Source: Chloracidobacterium sp. (lineage in GTDB: Bacteria > Acidobacteriota > Blastocatellia > Chloracidobacteriales > Chloracidobacteriaceae). Taken from it: DNA of 64,000 nucleotides. Both the position numbers and the translations under genes were made by a program. Location: positions 45,913 to 109,912 of the forward strand of contig JANWUV010000014.1 of the NCBI GenBank assembly GCA_025057975.1. The letters are read 5' to 3'. This document shows positions 9,376 through 17,019 of this stretch, piece by piece (the first letter of the stretch is position 1; each line of letters begins with the position of its first letter). A model generated the notes under the pieces. The model made no database searches and was not told the origin of the DNA. It worked only from the letters and a program-made list of their open reading frames with translations.

Positions 9376-10392
9376 CTACGTCTTGGGTTGGACGCCAATC
9401 CCTGGTAGAGGTCGCGGCGTCAGTCGCCCGGCGACAAGTTGTGCGCCATCAAAGGGGTCGTTGGCGATGAGCGCTGCGCCGTCCAAATCCGCCCAATCCG
9501 CCAGTGGCGACAGATGCGCCGCCGCCGATACGGCGCAGGAAGTCTCCGTCATACAGCCCAGCAACGTTTTGAGACCCAGCGCCCGCGCTACGGTTAGCAT
9601 CATATAGGCGGCGCGCAACCCACCGCACTTCGCCAACTTGACGTTAACGCCGTGATAGACGCCGCGTGCGGCGACGACATCCGCGATGCTGTGAACGGCC
9701 TCGTCGCCGATAATCGGCAGCGGACTGCGCTCGGTCAGCCAAGCATGGTCATCCACGCGGCTCGGCGGAAACGGCTGCTCGACAAAGAGCACGTTTTGCT
9801 CGGCCAGCCAGCCGATGAAATCCAACGCCGCCATCCGGTCGCGCCAACCCTGATTGGCGTCCACTGAAAGCGGCCGGTCAGTGGCGTCGCGGACGGCGGC
9901 GACCAACGCCCGGTCGTCTTTCCCGCCAAGCTTGAGCTTGATGACCTGGTACGCAGTGACCTGCGTGACTTTGCGGCGTAGCGCCTCCGGTGCCCCCAAA
10001 CTGAGCGTAAACGATGTCGGCGGAATTCGCGCCAAATCTAGACCCCACAGTACGTAGAGCGGCCGCCCAATGATTTTGCCGAACAAGTCGTGCAGGGCGA
10101 TGTCTAGTGCCGCCAGCGCGGGCGGTAGGTCGCCAATGCTGGCGGCGGCCTCCGCCAGCAGGGCGTCGAGGTTGAGGGGGTCGGCGTTCACCGGCCAGGA
10201 GACACGCGCCAACGCTCGGCAGACGGCGTCCTGTGTCCACCCCAAATACGGTGGTAAAGCGACCTCGCCGTAGCCGACCAACCCGGCGTAATGCAGTTCG
10301 GTAAGCACAGCCGGCGTCGTTGTTCGGCTGCCGACGGCTAGGGCAAAGGGTTCTTTGAGTTCGAGAGTAAACGGACGAATGATCAAACGCAT
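9376..10392 (-). CDS. Dipeptide epimerase, enolase superfamily (L-Ala-D/L-Glu epimerase-like)
   Basis: 338-aa member of the muconate-lactonising subgroup of the enolase superfamily. The acid-base lysines are visible in VIKLKLGG (KxK) and in NVKLAKCGG. The metal-binding acids are in SVDANQGW, FVEQPFPP and IGDEAVHS. The C-terminal DLDGAAL (DxD) is typical of dipeptide epimerases that recycle murein peptides (L-Ala-D-Glu to L-Ala-L-Glu). It is divergent from the SDR gene. The neighbouring murein-related genes (Slt transglycosylase, M19 dipeptidase) fit peptidoglycan recycling, but exact specificity within this superfamily needs assay. Confidence 0.82.
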   Translation of the reverse strand: MRLIIRPFTLELKEPFALAVGSRTTTPAVLTELHYAGLVGYGEVALPPYLGWTQDAVCRALARVSWPVNADPLNLDALLAEAAASIGDLPPALAALDIALHDLFGKIIGRPLYVLWGLDLARIPPTSFTLSLGAPEALRRKVTQVTAYQVIKLKLGGKDDRALVAAVRDATDRPLSVDANQGWRDRMAALDFIGWLAEQNVLFVEQPFPPSRVDDHAWLTERSPLPIIGDEAVHSIADVVAARGVYHGVNVKLAKCGGLRAAYMMLTVARALGLKTLLGCMTETSCAVSAAAHLSPLADWADLDGAALIANDPFDGAQLVAGRLTPRPLPGIGVQPKT

Positions 10393-10449
10393 GGCCCGTT
10401 ACGCCGCCCCTAGGAGTCAGCTTGACAGCTTGAAGCAACCACGGAAGCG

Positions 10450-10478
10450 TTGACGGTGTACAGGGGTTCTTAGATAAC
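10450..10478 (+). promoter_or_regulatory. Sigma70-like promoter for the SDR-GT2 pair
   Basis: TTGACG (10450-10455), 17 bases, GATAAC (10473-10478), in the divergent gap, about 38 bases before the SDR start codon. Spacing is ideal; the -10 matches 4 of 6. Confidence 0.42.
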
Positions 10479-10515
10479 CTAGCTCACAACACTTTGCTGC
10501 TATTTAGCCAGTGAC

Positions 10516-11388
10516 ATGAAACGAATCGCGCTTGTGACCGGGGGGACGGCCGGCATCGGGAAGGAAACCGTGCGTGGATTGGCGCGCGCCGGTTTTGCTG
10601 TGGCTTTCATCGGGCGCGATCCCCGCAAATGCGAACTTGTCGTCCAAGAACTGCGCGCCGACACTGGCAACCCTGACATCACAGCCCTGACAGCCGACCT
10701 GTCGCGCTTGGATGACGTTCGACGTGCGGCGGCTGAGTTTCGCGCCGCCTTTCCCCGCCTCGATGTTCTGGTCAACAACGTTGGAGCGATTTTCGACGTA
10801 CGCCGGACAACCCCCGACGGCTTTGAACAAACGTTTGCGCTTAACCACCTCTCCTACTTCCTGCTGACCAATCTGCTGCTTGACCTGCTTGTCGCAAGTG
10901 CGCCGGCGCGCGTTGTCAACGTCAGCTCGCGGGCGCATCGCTTCGTGACCGGCGTGGATTTCGACGATCTTCAGTTCGAACGGAAGCCGTACGCTGCGAT
11001 GACGGCTTACGGCCAATCGAAGTTGATGAACATTCTTTTCAGTCACGAACTGGCGCGGCGGTTGGACGGAACGGGCGTGACCTCCAACTGTTTGCATCCG
11101 GGCGGTGTCGCCTCCAACTTCGCCGATAATACGTCTGGGTGGTTTCGTTTGACGGCGCGAGTGCTCAAGTGGGCGTTTGGTATTTCACCCGCGCGCGGCG
11201 CGGAGACATCGCTTTATTTGGCGACGGCGGCTGAGGCGGCGGGCGTCAGCGGCCAATACTTTGAGCGTTGCCGGCCAGCGCCGACCAGCGCCGCCGCCAA
11301 TGACCCTGCGGCGCAGGCGCGGTTGTGGCAAGTCAGCGAGGAAGCGGTTGGCCAAGTGTTTCCTTCGCCGGCAGGAGTCACATCGTGA
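10516..11388 (+). CDS. Short-chain dehydrogenase/reductase (retinol-dehydrogenase-like)
   Basis: 290-aa NAD(P)H-dependent oxidoreductase with a Rossmann fold. The cofactor motif is VTGGTAGIGKET, the NNAG motif reads NNVGA, and the catalytic Tyr-Lys pair is in YGQSKLMNILF, with the catalytic Ser in VVNVSSRAHRF. The sequence around HPGGVASNF is like that of retinol dehydrogenase and WW-domain oxidoreductase-type SDRs. Its stop codon overlaps the GTG start of the following glycosyltransferase-like gene, so the two are coupled. Substrate unknown. Confidence 0.88.
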   Translation: MKRIALVTGGTAGIGKETVRGLARAGFAVAFIGRDPRKCELVVQELRADTGNPDITALTADLSRLDDVRRAAAEFRAAFPRLDVLVNNVGAIFDVRRTTPDGFEQTFALNHLSYFLLTNLLLDLLVASAPARVVNVSSRAHRFVTGVDFDDLQFERKPYAAMTAYGQSKLMNILFSHELARRLDGTGVTSNCLHPGGVASNFADNTSGWFRLTARVLKWAFGISPARGAETSLYLATAAEAAGVSGQYFERCRPAPTSAAANDPAAQARLWQVSEEAVGQVFPSPAGVTS

Positions 11389-12959
11389 TTTTCGACGTGC
11401 TTCCCGCTTCTTCCACGAGGACGCTTAGCGCCCTCCCAGTCACAGCGCCGACGTTGGCTGGCCGCGTCCTTGCTGTTGTCTTAGCGGCTTGGTGGTTGCT
11501 GCCGTTTTTCGCCTTCTTCGTCGTGGCCTCGCCGGGCGGCCTCACATTTGAGTTTCAACAGGGCCTTAGGGGCGGTGCAACGGCACTGGCGCTCGCCGTC
11601 ATTGCCGCTGTCTTACTCCGGCTGGCTTCCATGAGCGGCTCGCTGCTTGAAATCCGCCGCCGTCGCCGTCGCCGCGCCATCGAGATGGAATGGACGCTGC
11701 CGAACTCCGAACGCATTCGTCCAATTTCGATTATCGTGTGGGTGCGCGGCGGGCGCGAACGAGCGGTTGAGATTATAGACCGTCTGCTAGCGCTGGATTA
11801 TCCACGCTTTGAAGTCATTGTCGTCAATGACGGCGCAAGCGATGGGACGCATGCTTGTCTGCAAGAGGCGTTCCTCCTCCATCCCGTCTCACGCATTATT
11901 CAGCGCAGCATCCCAATGCAGACTGAGCCGACGCTGTACGCCTCGGCCAAACACGCCGAACTGACCGTCGTCGCCAAACCAGCGACCGGCCGCGAAGATT
12001 CGCTCAACTGTGGTTTGAATCTGTCGCGCTATCCGCTGGTCTGCGCCCTTGACACCCAAGTCACGCTTAATCCAGATGCGTTGATTGAGCTTGCTCGTGG
12101 ATTCATTGAAGACGTGACGCAGACCGTCGCTGTCAGTTGTCTGGCTGAGTTCCCCGGCGACGCTTCAACCCCGAACGATTCGGAAATTCGTCTCTCCGCC
12201 GACGGCCATCCGTCATATGCGGCTACCCAACGTCTGGTCGGTACGGCGGCAGTGCGGCGTCCCCTGGATGATCTCCAGCGGATTGACCGGGCGGCGCTCT
12301 TCCATACGCAGTGGCTGCTCCGCACCGGCGTCGGCAATCTAGCGCTGTTGCCGGGCGTCGTCTCACTGCTCAAAAAAACCGAAATCGTGGCGGCTGGCGG
12401 TTATCGGACCGGCTACGCCGCCGACACACTCGACCTTTTGCTGACAGCCTACGCTGTCCGCAAGCGTGAAGAAACGCGGCGCGTGCTGTTTGTCCCGGAA
12501 ATCCTCGCCTGCATTCCACCCCTGAACTCACTGGATGAAGCGATGGCGACACGGGCAACCGCTGCACGGGAAGCCTTCGGCGTCATTGTCCGCCACTTGG
12601 GTCTTACCTTCGGTGGGCAAGGTGACTGGCGCGCGCGCTTGGCGTTGCCTGTGTTGATTGTGGCATCCATCTTTGCACCGATCTGGGAGCTGTTCGCCGT
12701 CGTGCTGGTAGACTTGACGGCGATGGCGGGCGGACTGACGTTTGATGAACTCGTCGCACTGTTGACGCTGTTTGTCGCCGTCGGTCTGTCTGACGGCTTG
12801 GGCGCGCTGCTATGCGACGAAGCCTCTAACCGCCGCCGTCGTTCAACCGAGGACATCCTGCGACTAGGGCTGAGCGCCGTCAAATACGCGCTGGGGTTCC
12901 GGTGGATGATGGGGCTGGCGCAGATGCGGGGCATGCTGGCGTACATTTCAGGACGCTGA
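11385..12959 (+). CDS. Membrane GT2-like protein, possibly catalytically degenerate
   Basis: About 524 aa. The GTG at 11385 overlaps the SDR stop (GTGA) and has GGAG 8 bases upstream. Two membrane helices near the N-terminus flank a cytoplasmic GT-A domain (ISIIVWVRGGRERAVEIIDR, then VIVVNDGASDG at about 142-152) and more helices close the protein. The layout is that of processive or cellulose-synthase-like GT2 enzymes. The usual DxD position reads ALDTQV (about 221) and no QxxRW motif is seen; where it would be expected the text is ATRATAAREAFG. The protein could therefore be inactive or have shifted chemistry. The GT2 fold call is firm, the activity doubtful. Confidence 0.78.
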   Translation: MIFDVLPASSTRTLSALPVTAPTLAGRVLAVVLAAWWLLPFFAFFVVASPGGLTFEFQQGLRGGATALALAVIAAVLLRLASMSGSLLEIRRRRRRRAIEMEWTLPNSERIRPISIIVWVRGGRERAVEIIDRLLALDYPRFEVIVVNDGASDGTHACLQEAFLLHPVSRIIQRSIPMQTEPTLYASAKHAELTVVAKPATGREDSLNCGLNLSRYPLVCALDTQVTLNPDALIELARGFIEDVTQTVAVSCLAEFPGDASTPNDSEIRLSADGHPSYAATQRLVGTAAVRRPLDDLQRIDRAALFHTQWLLRTGVGNLALLPGVVSLLKKTEIVAAGGYRTGYAADTLDLLLTAYAVRKREETRRVLFVPEILACIPPLNSLDEAMATRATAAREAFGVIVRHLGLTFGGQGDWRARLALPVLIVASIFAPIWELFAVVLVDLTAMAGGLTFDELVALLTLFVAVGLSDGLGALLCDEASNRRRRSTEDILRLGLSAVKYALGFRWMMGLAQMRGMLAYISGR

Positions 12960-13035
12960 ATCCGTGAAACGATACCAGTAAGGCACGTTTGTACCCCCGG
13001 CGCACTTCGCCGTCTAAAGCGAGGCGATTGTCCCC

Positions 13036-13668
13036 ATGCGTATTACCGAAATCTTCTTCAGTATCCAAGGGGAATCCAGCTACGCCGGCCTGCCCTGCGC
13101 CTTTGTACGGACAACGGGCTGCGACCTCCGCTGTACGTGGTGCGATTCGGAATACACGTTCACCGGTGGGACGCACATGACCGTCGCGGAAATCGTCGAG
13201 CGGGTTCGGGCATATCCGACGCGACTGGTCGAACTGACTGGCGGCGAGCCGTTGCTGCAAAGGGACATCTACGACTTAGCTGGACGCCTGCTTGAAGAAG
13301 GGTATACGGTGCTGATTGAAACCGGCGGTCACCGCGATGTTTCACGGCTTGACCCGCGCATTGTCAAGATTATGGACATCAAGTGTCCGGGCAGCGGTAT
13401 GGTGGAGAAAAACCTGTGGTCGAATCTCGACTACGTGACGCGCCGCGACGAGGTCAAATTTGTTCTCGCCGACTTGGGCGACTATTTCTGGGCGCGGGAA
13501 ATCCTGCGCATCTACCGGTTGGAGGAGCGAACCAATGTGCTGTTTTCAACCGTGTTCGGCGTCGAACGACGGCCGATTGTGGAGCGCATTCTGGCGGATG
13601 GCCTCCAAGTACGCTTTCAGACGCAGTTGCACAAACTCATCTGGCCGCCGGACATGCGCGGCGTTTGA
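13036..13668 (+). CDS. queE: 7-carboxy-7-deazaguanine synthase (radical SAM)
   Basis: Makes 7-carboxy-7-deazaguanine from 6-carboxytetrahydropterin in the queuosine/7-deazaguanine pathway. 210 aa, as usual. The N-terminal EIFFSIQGESSYAGLPCAFV is diagnostic, followed by the 4Fe-4S motif CDLRCTWCD (CxxxCxxC) and EYTFTGG. ELTGGEPLLQ carries the SAM-binding GGE. The C-terminal RFQTQLHKLIWPP is also typical. The other queuosine genes are not in the window, and no preQ1 riboswitch is visible in the 76-base gap upstream. Confidence 0.95.
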   Translation: MRITEIFFSIQGESSYAGLPCAFVRTTGCDLRCTWCDSEYTFTGGTHMTVAEIVERVRAYPTRLVELTGGEPLLQRDIYDLAGRLLEEGYTVLIETGGHRDVSRLDPRIVKIMDIKCPGSGMVEKNLWSNLDYVTRRDEVKFVLADLGDYFWAREILRIYRLEERTNVLFSTVFGVERRPIVERILADGLQVRFQTQLHKLIWPPDMRGV

Positions 13669-13809
13669 CTGGATGACGCCGTCCTATCTCACCGAGCGCG
13701 GGCTGCGGCGGCTTGTCGTCTTGTCACCGACAGTGTAGCCTTGTTCCCATCCTTCACAGGCTGCGTCCAACGCCACGCGGCTGCATTCCGCCACGGGAGA
13801 TTGACCGGT

Positions 13810-15261
13810 ATGCGTCCATCCACTCTCAAGCATTTGGCCCTCGGCTGTGCAGTGATTGCGGCCGCCGGTGGGATTGGTCTGATGCGCCGTCTTCCGGTTC
13901 CAAAGTCGTGTGGAACCGTAGCGCACCCAGTCACGGTGGAACCGAGTAAGCTTGCCTGTCCTGCCGGAGGCGCAACCGTCGCCGAACGACCTGAAAGCTA
14001 CGGCTTTATTGTCAAGTACAAGCGGACGGCGCAGCCGAACGCCATCGCCAAGCTCATGGCACAGATGAACGTCGGGCGGGTTTACCGCTATTCCAACCTA
14101 CCGTTGTTCGCCTTCGGCCTGTACCCGGAGGACAAAGCGGAGACGACGGATGCATTTCTGGAACGTCTGCGGAAGCATCCAAGCGTGGAATATGTCGAAC
14201 CGAACTATGTGTACAAAGCTGAGGATGTGCGCCCTAACGATCCTGGCTTTGCTGAACAATGGGGACACTTCAACGACGGTCAGCCGATCAAGGGTGGTCG
14301 GCCAGGCATACCGGGTGTGGACGCTGCCGTACCGTCGGCGTGGGATGTGACGACAGGCAGCCGCGATGTCGTTGTAGCGATCATTGACACCGGTGTGGAT
14401 TACACGCACGAGGACCTAGCCGACAACATGTGGGTCAACGACCGTGAAATCCCCAACAACGGCCTCGATGACGACAGTAACGGCGTCGTGGACGACTACT
14501 ACGGCTATAACGCCGTCGGGAACAGCGGCGACCCGATGGACGACAATGGCCACGGTACGCACTGCGCCGGCGTCATCGGCGCGAAGGGGGATAACGGCGC
14601 GGGAATTGCAGGTGTGAATTGGGATGTGCGTCTGATGGCGCTCAAGTTTCTGGACGCCAACGGTCGGGGAACGCTCAATGACGCGCTGGAGTGCATTGAC
14701 TATGCGATTGCGATGAAGCGGCGTGGCGTCAACCTCCGCATCCTGTCGAACAGTTGGGGCGGCGGCGGTTATTCGCGGGCGCTGGAAGACGCCATCCGCA
14801 TCGCCAACGCGAACGACATCCTTTTTGTCGCTGCCGCCGGCAACGCCGGTACGGACAATGACCGCCTCCCACACTACCCGGCGTCCTACAACGTCCCCAA
14901 CGTTGTGTCGGTCGCTGCGCTGTCGCCGGATGACAAGCTGGCGGCCTTTTCCTGCTACGGCAAGAAAACCGTTCACTTGGCTGCGCCGGGTGTTGATGTT
15001 TACAGCACCGTGCCGGTTGGCGTCTTTGGGGAAGGGTACAAGCACTTCTCTGGCACTTCGATGGCGACGCCCTACGTGGCAGGCGCGGCGGCGCTGGTGT
15101 TGGCAAACACCCCAGGTCTGTCGGTCAAGCAACTCAAGGCGCAACTGCTCCGCTCCGTCACACCGACGGCGGCGCTGGCCGAGCGTGTGGCGACTGGCGG
15201 ACGACTCAATGTCGCACGGGCGCTGGGCGTCCGCAGCGAGCAAGCGTTCCTGCCTGAATAG
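13810..15261 (+). CDS. Secreted subtilisin-like serine protease (S8) with I9 propeptide
   Basis: 483 aa from the ATG at 13810, preceded by GGGAG. Hydrophobic N-terminus (LALGCAVIAAAGGIGLM) for export; then an I9-type propeptide of about 80 residues ending HPSVEYVEPNYVYK, which acts as chaperone and inhibitor. The catalytic triad is complete: Asp in VVVAIIDTGVDYTHEDL, His in DDNGHGTHCAGVIG, Ser in FSGTSMATPYVAGAAAL. The oxyanion Asn is in VAAAGNAG. No extra C-terminal domain. The N-terminal region from 40 to 60 is Ser/Pro/Gly mixed and low in conservation. Function: extracellular or periplasmic protein degradation. Confidence 0.93.
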   Translation: MRPSTLKHLALGCAVIAAAGGIGLMRRLPVPKSCGTVAHPVTVEPSKLACPAGGATVAERPESYGFIVKYKRTAQPNAIAKLMAQMNVGRVYRYSNLPLFAFGLYPEDKAETTDAFLERLRKHPSVEYVEPNYVYKAEDVRPNDPGFAEQWGHFNDGQPIKGGRPGIPGVDAAVPSAWDVTTGSRDVVVAIIDTGVDYTHEDLADNMWVNDREIPNNGLDDDSNGVVDDYYGYNAVGNSGDPMDDNGHGTHCAGVIGAKGDNGAGIAGVNWDVRLMALKFLDANGRGTLNDALECIDYAIAMKRRGVNLRILSNSWGGGGYSRALEDAIRIANANDILFVAAAGNAGTDNDRLPHYPASYNVPNVVSVAALSPDDKLAAFSCYGKKTVHLAAPGVDVYSTVPVGVFGEGYKHFSGTSMATPYVAGAAALVLANTPGLSVKQLKAQLLRSVTPTAALAERVATGGRLNVARALGVRSEQAFLPE

Positions 15262-15291
15262 CCGGTCTTTACATAGGCATACGCCGTGCGC

Positions 15292-15310
15292 CCCCGTCGT
15301 TTCGGCGGGG
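15292..15310 (+). terminator. Terminator-like hairpin after the subtilase gene
   Basis: CCCCGTC (15292-15298), loop GTTTC, GGCGGGG (15304-15310): seven pairs with one G-T. It begins 30 bases after the subtilase stop. The following bases (TCGTTTCGGGGGTTGTT) are only partly T-rich. Confidence 0.4.
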
Positions 15311-15386
15311 TCGTTTCGGGGGTTGTTCATAGGTTGTTTGGTTGTTTTGAGGCTGGCGCGGCGCAGCGCCCTGCTGTCAACCGGTG

Positions 15387-16019
15387 ATGAACTTCCACCA
15401 GCGTACGATTGTCTATCTTGTCCGTCCGGCGCTGCGCTTGGCGCTTCATCCGTTTTTTCGGATGACATATTCCGGCGTCGAGCACGTACCGAAGACAGGG
15501 CCGGTTCTGTTGGCTCCGAATCATCAGGCGTACGCCGATCCATTTTGGATTGGTCTCCCAATTCGGCGGCCGATTCACTTTATGACGTGGAGCCGCGTTT
15601 TTCGGGTCGCCTACCTGCGTCCGTTCCTGCGGTATTTCCAGTGTTTTCCGGTTGACCATGACAAACCGTTCGACAAAAGCGCGCTCAAGACCCTGCAGGA
15701 CCTCCTGCGCGCTGGTCAGGCGGTGATGATTTTTCCCGAAGGCGGACGGACGCCGCATGGCGACCTACAGGAATTCAAGGCCGGGGCGTTTCGGATTGCG
15801 GTCAAAATGCAAGTGCCGATTGTCCCGATTACACTCAACGGCGGCTTTGAGGCCTGGAGCATGTATCGCAAATTCCCGCGACCGGCGAAGATTCGGGTTC
15901 ACTTTCACCCGCCAATGCGCTTTGCGGCGCAAGACCGCGACCTGAAGGAAGTAACGGCCGAAGCTGCCCGTGTTGTCCGGGAAGTCATCGCCAGCAAGCT
16001 GGAGCGTCCAAGGTTATGA
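15387..16019 (+). CDS. plsC: 1-acyl-sn-glycerol-3-phosphate acyltransferase
   Basis: Transfers an acyl chain to lysophosphatidic acid, giving phosphatidic acid at the inner face of the membrane. About 210 aa. The catalytic HX4D motif is in APNHQAYADPFWI, the phosphate-binding motif is IFPEGGRTP, and VPIVPITLNG is the typical late motif. The ATG at 15387 directly follows an in-frame GTG at 15384; neither has a clear ribosome site. The stop overlaps the cytidine deaminase start (ATGA at 16016), so the two genes are coupled although they are unrelated in pathway. Confidence 0.92.
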   Translation: MNFHQRTIVYLVRPALRLALHPFFRMTYSGVEHVPKTGPVLLAPNHQAYADPFWIGLPIRRPIHFMTWSRVFRVAYLRPFLRYFQCFPVDHDKPFDKSALKTLQDLLRAGQAVMIFPEGGRTPHGDLQEFKAGAFRIAVKMQVPIVPITLNGGFEAWSMYRKFPRPAKIRVHFHPPMRFAAQDRDLKEVTAEAARVVREVIASKLERPRL

Positions 16020-16477
16020 CGCAGGCGGCGACGCCTTGCTCGAAAACAGCCTTAGGTGACAAGGCGCTAATCGCCGCTGCACAGGCCGCCCGGCGACACG
16101 CCCATGCGCCTTACTCCGGGTTTGCCGTCGGGGCGGTTATTCAAGCCCGCTCCGGACGTTTCTACACCGGCTGCAATATTGAGAATGTCTCGTTTGGGTT
16201 GACGGTTTGCGCCGAGCGCGTTGCGCTTTTCAAGGCGCTCTCCGAAGGCGAACGCGACTTTCAGGCCGTGGTCGTCGCTACGGAAGCCGCAACTCCGACG
16301 CCACCTTGCGGGGCCTGTCGGCAGGTGTTGTGGGAGTTTTGCGGCGACATTCGCATCATTAGCGTTGCGGCGCAAGGCGCAACTATGGAGTGGTCGCTGG
16401 CGGCGCTGTTGCCGGAAGCGTTCAACTGTCATCATCTCCTCTCGTCCCCGGCGACCCCTCCCTCCGAAGCGCCATAG
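16016..16477 (+). CDS. cdd: Cytidine deaminase
   Basis: Zinc-dependent deamination of cytidine and deoxycytidine to uridine forms, in pyrimidine salvage. 153 aa. The signature is intact: GCNIENVSFGLTVCAERVAL (Cys ligand and catalytic Glu) and PPCGACRQVLWEF (two Cys ligands). The N-terminal HAHAPYSGFAVGAVI is typical of the homotetrameric class. About 20 extra residues at the C-terminus after the conserved domain look unstructured. Its start overlaps the plsC stop. Confidence 0.95.
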   Translation: MTQAATPCSKTALGDKALIAAAQAARRHAHAPYSGFAVGAVIQARSGRFYTGCNIENVSFGLTVCAERVALFKALSEGERDFQAVVVATEAATPTPPCGACRQVLWEFCGDIRIISVAAQGATMEWSLAALLPEAFNCHHLLSSPATPPSEAP

Positions 16478-16596
16478 CCGTTTTCGAGGAGCATCCTGCC
16501 GAGTGCGGGGGCGTCCTCTTTTGGTTAGACGGCAACGCTTTTGTCGTTCAGACGCTCCCTTCGGCAAGGGAAAACATCGCGCTGCAAGGATGTTTT

Positions 16597-17015
16597 TCAG
16601 GTTGGGTCGGTCTCAACGCCAGCGTTGGCGACGGGCAAAGTCACAGTAAAACTCGTACCAACACCTAGCTGACTTTCCACTCGGACATCACCGCCGTGCG
16701 CCGCGACAATGCTTTTCACAACGGATAGACCTAAGCCAACGCCGACGCCCATCCGATGGTTGCGCGACTGCCGACAGACATCGAATACATAGGGCAAATC
16801 CCTCTGGCGGAATGCCGACGCCGGTATCCGTCACGCTGATTTCAATAAAATCACGACCGATGGTTGAGCGCGCGAGCGATTGACCTCCGTCATCTCCGTC
16901 GTAAAGGTTTGTTGCATAATGTTCGGCCTTGGCGTTTTCACTGACCGCCTGGAAAAAGTCTTTGTTTCCCAGCGATGTAGGATTTTGAAAACGTACGTGC
17001 GAAGCTGCTCTGCGC
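16597..17015 (-). pseudogene. Remnant of a sensor histidine kinase ATPase domain
   Basis: On the minus strand the C-terminal half of a HATPase domain is readable in pieces. A first piece, with [19 protein letters not shown] (about 16805-16860), carries the G1-type box and breaks off in the same frame. The next piece, in another frame, reads [18 protein letters not shown] then [17 protein letters not shown], the F and G2 boxes, and ends near 16597. Upstream of the first piece the frame still reads for about 50 codons, but no dimerisation or sensor domain can be found. A shift near 16800 and the lost N-terminal part indicate a decaying gene. It fills the largest coding gap between cdd and slt. 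Confidence 0.75.
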
Positions 17016-17019
17016 GCCT

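Noticed and set aside
12960..13035. preQ1 riboswitch before queE
   Set aside because: No recognisable stem and no A-rich tail in the 76-base gap.
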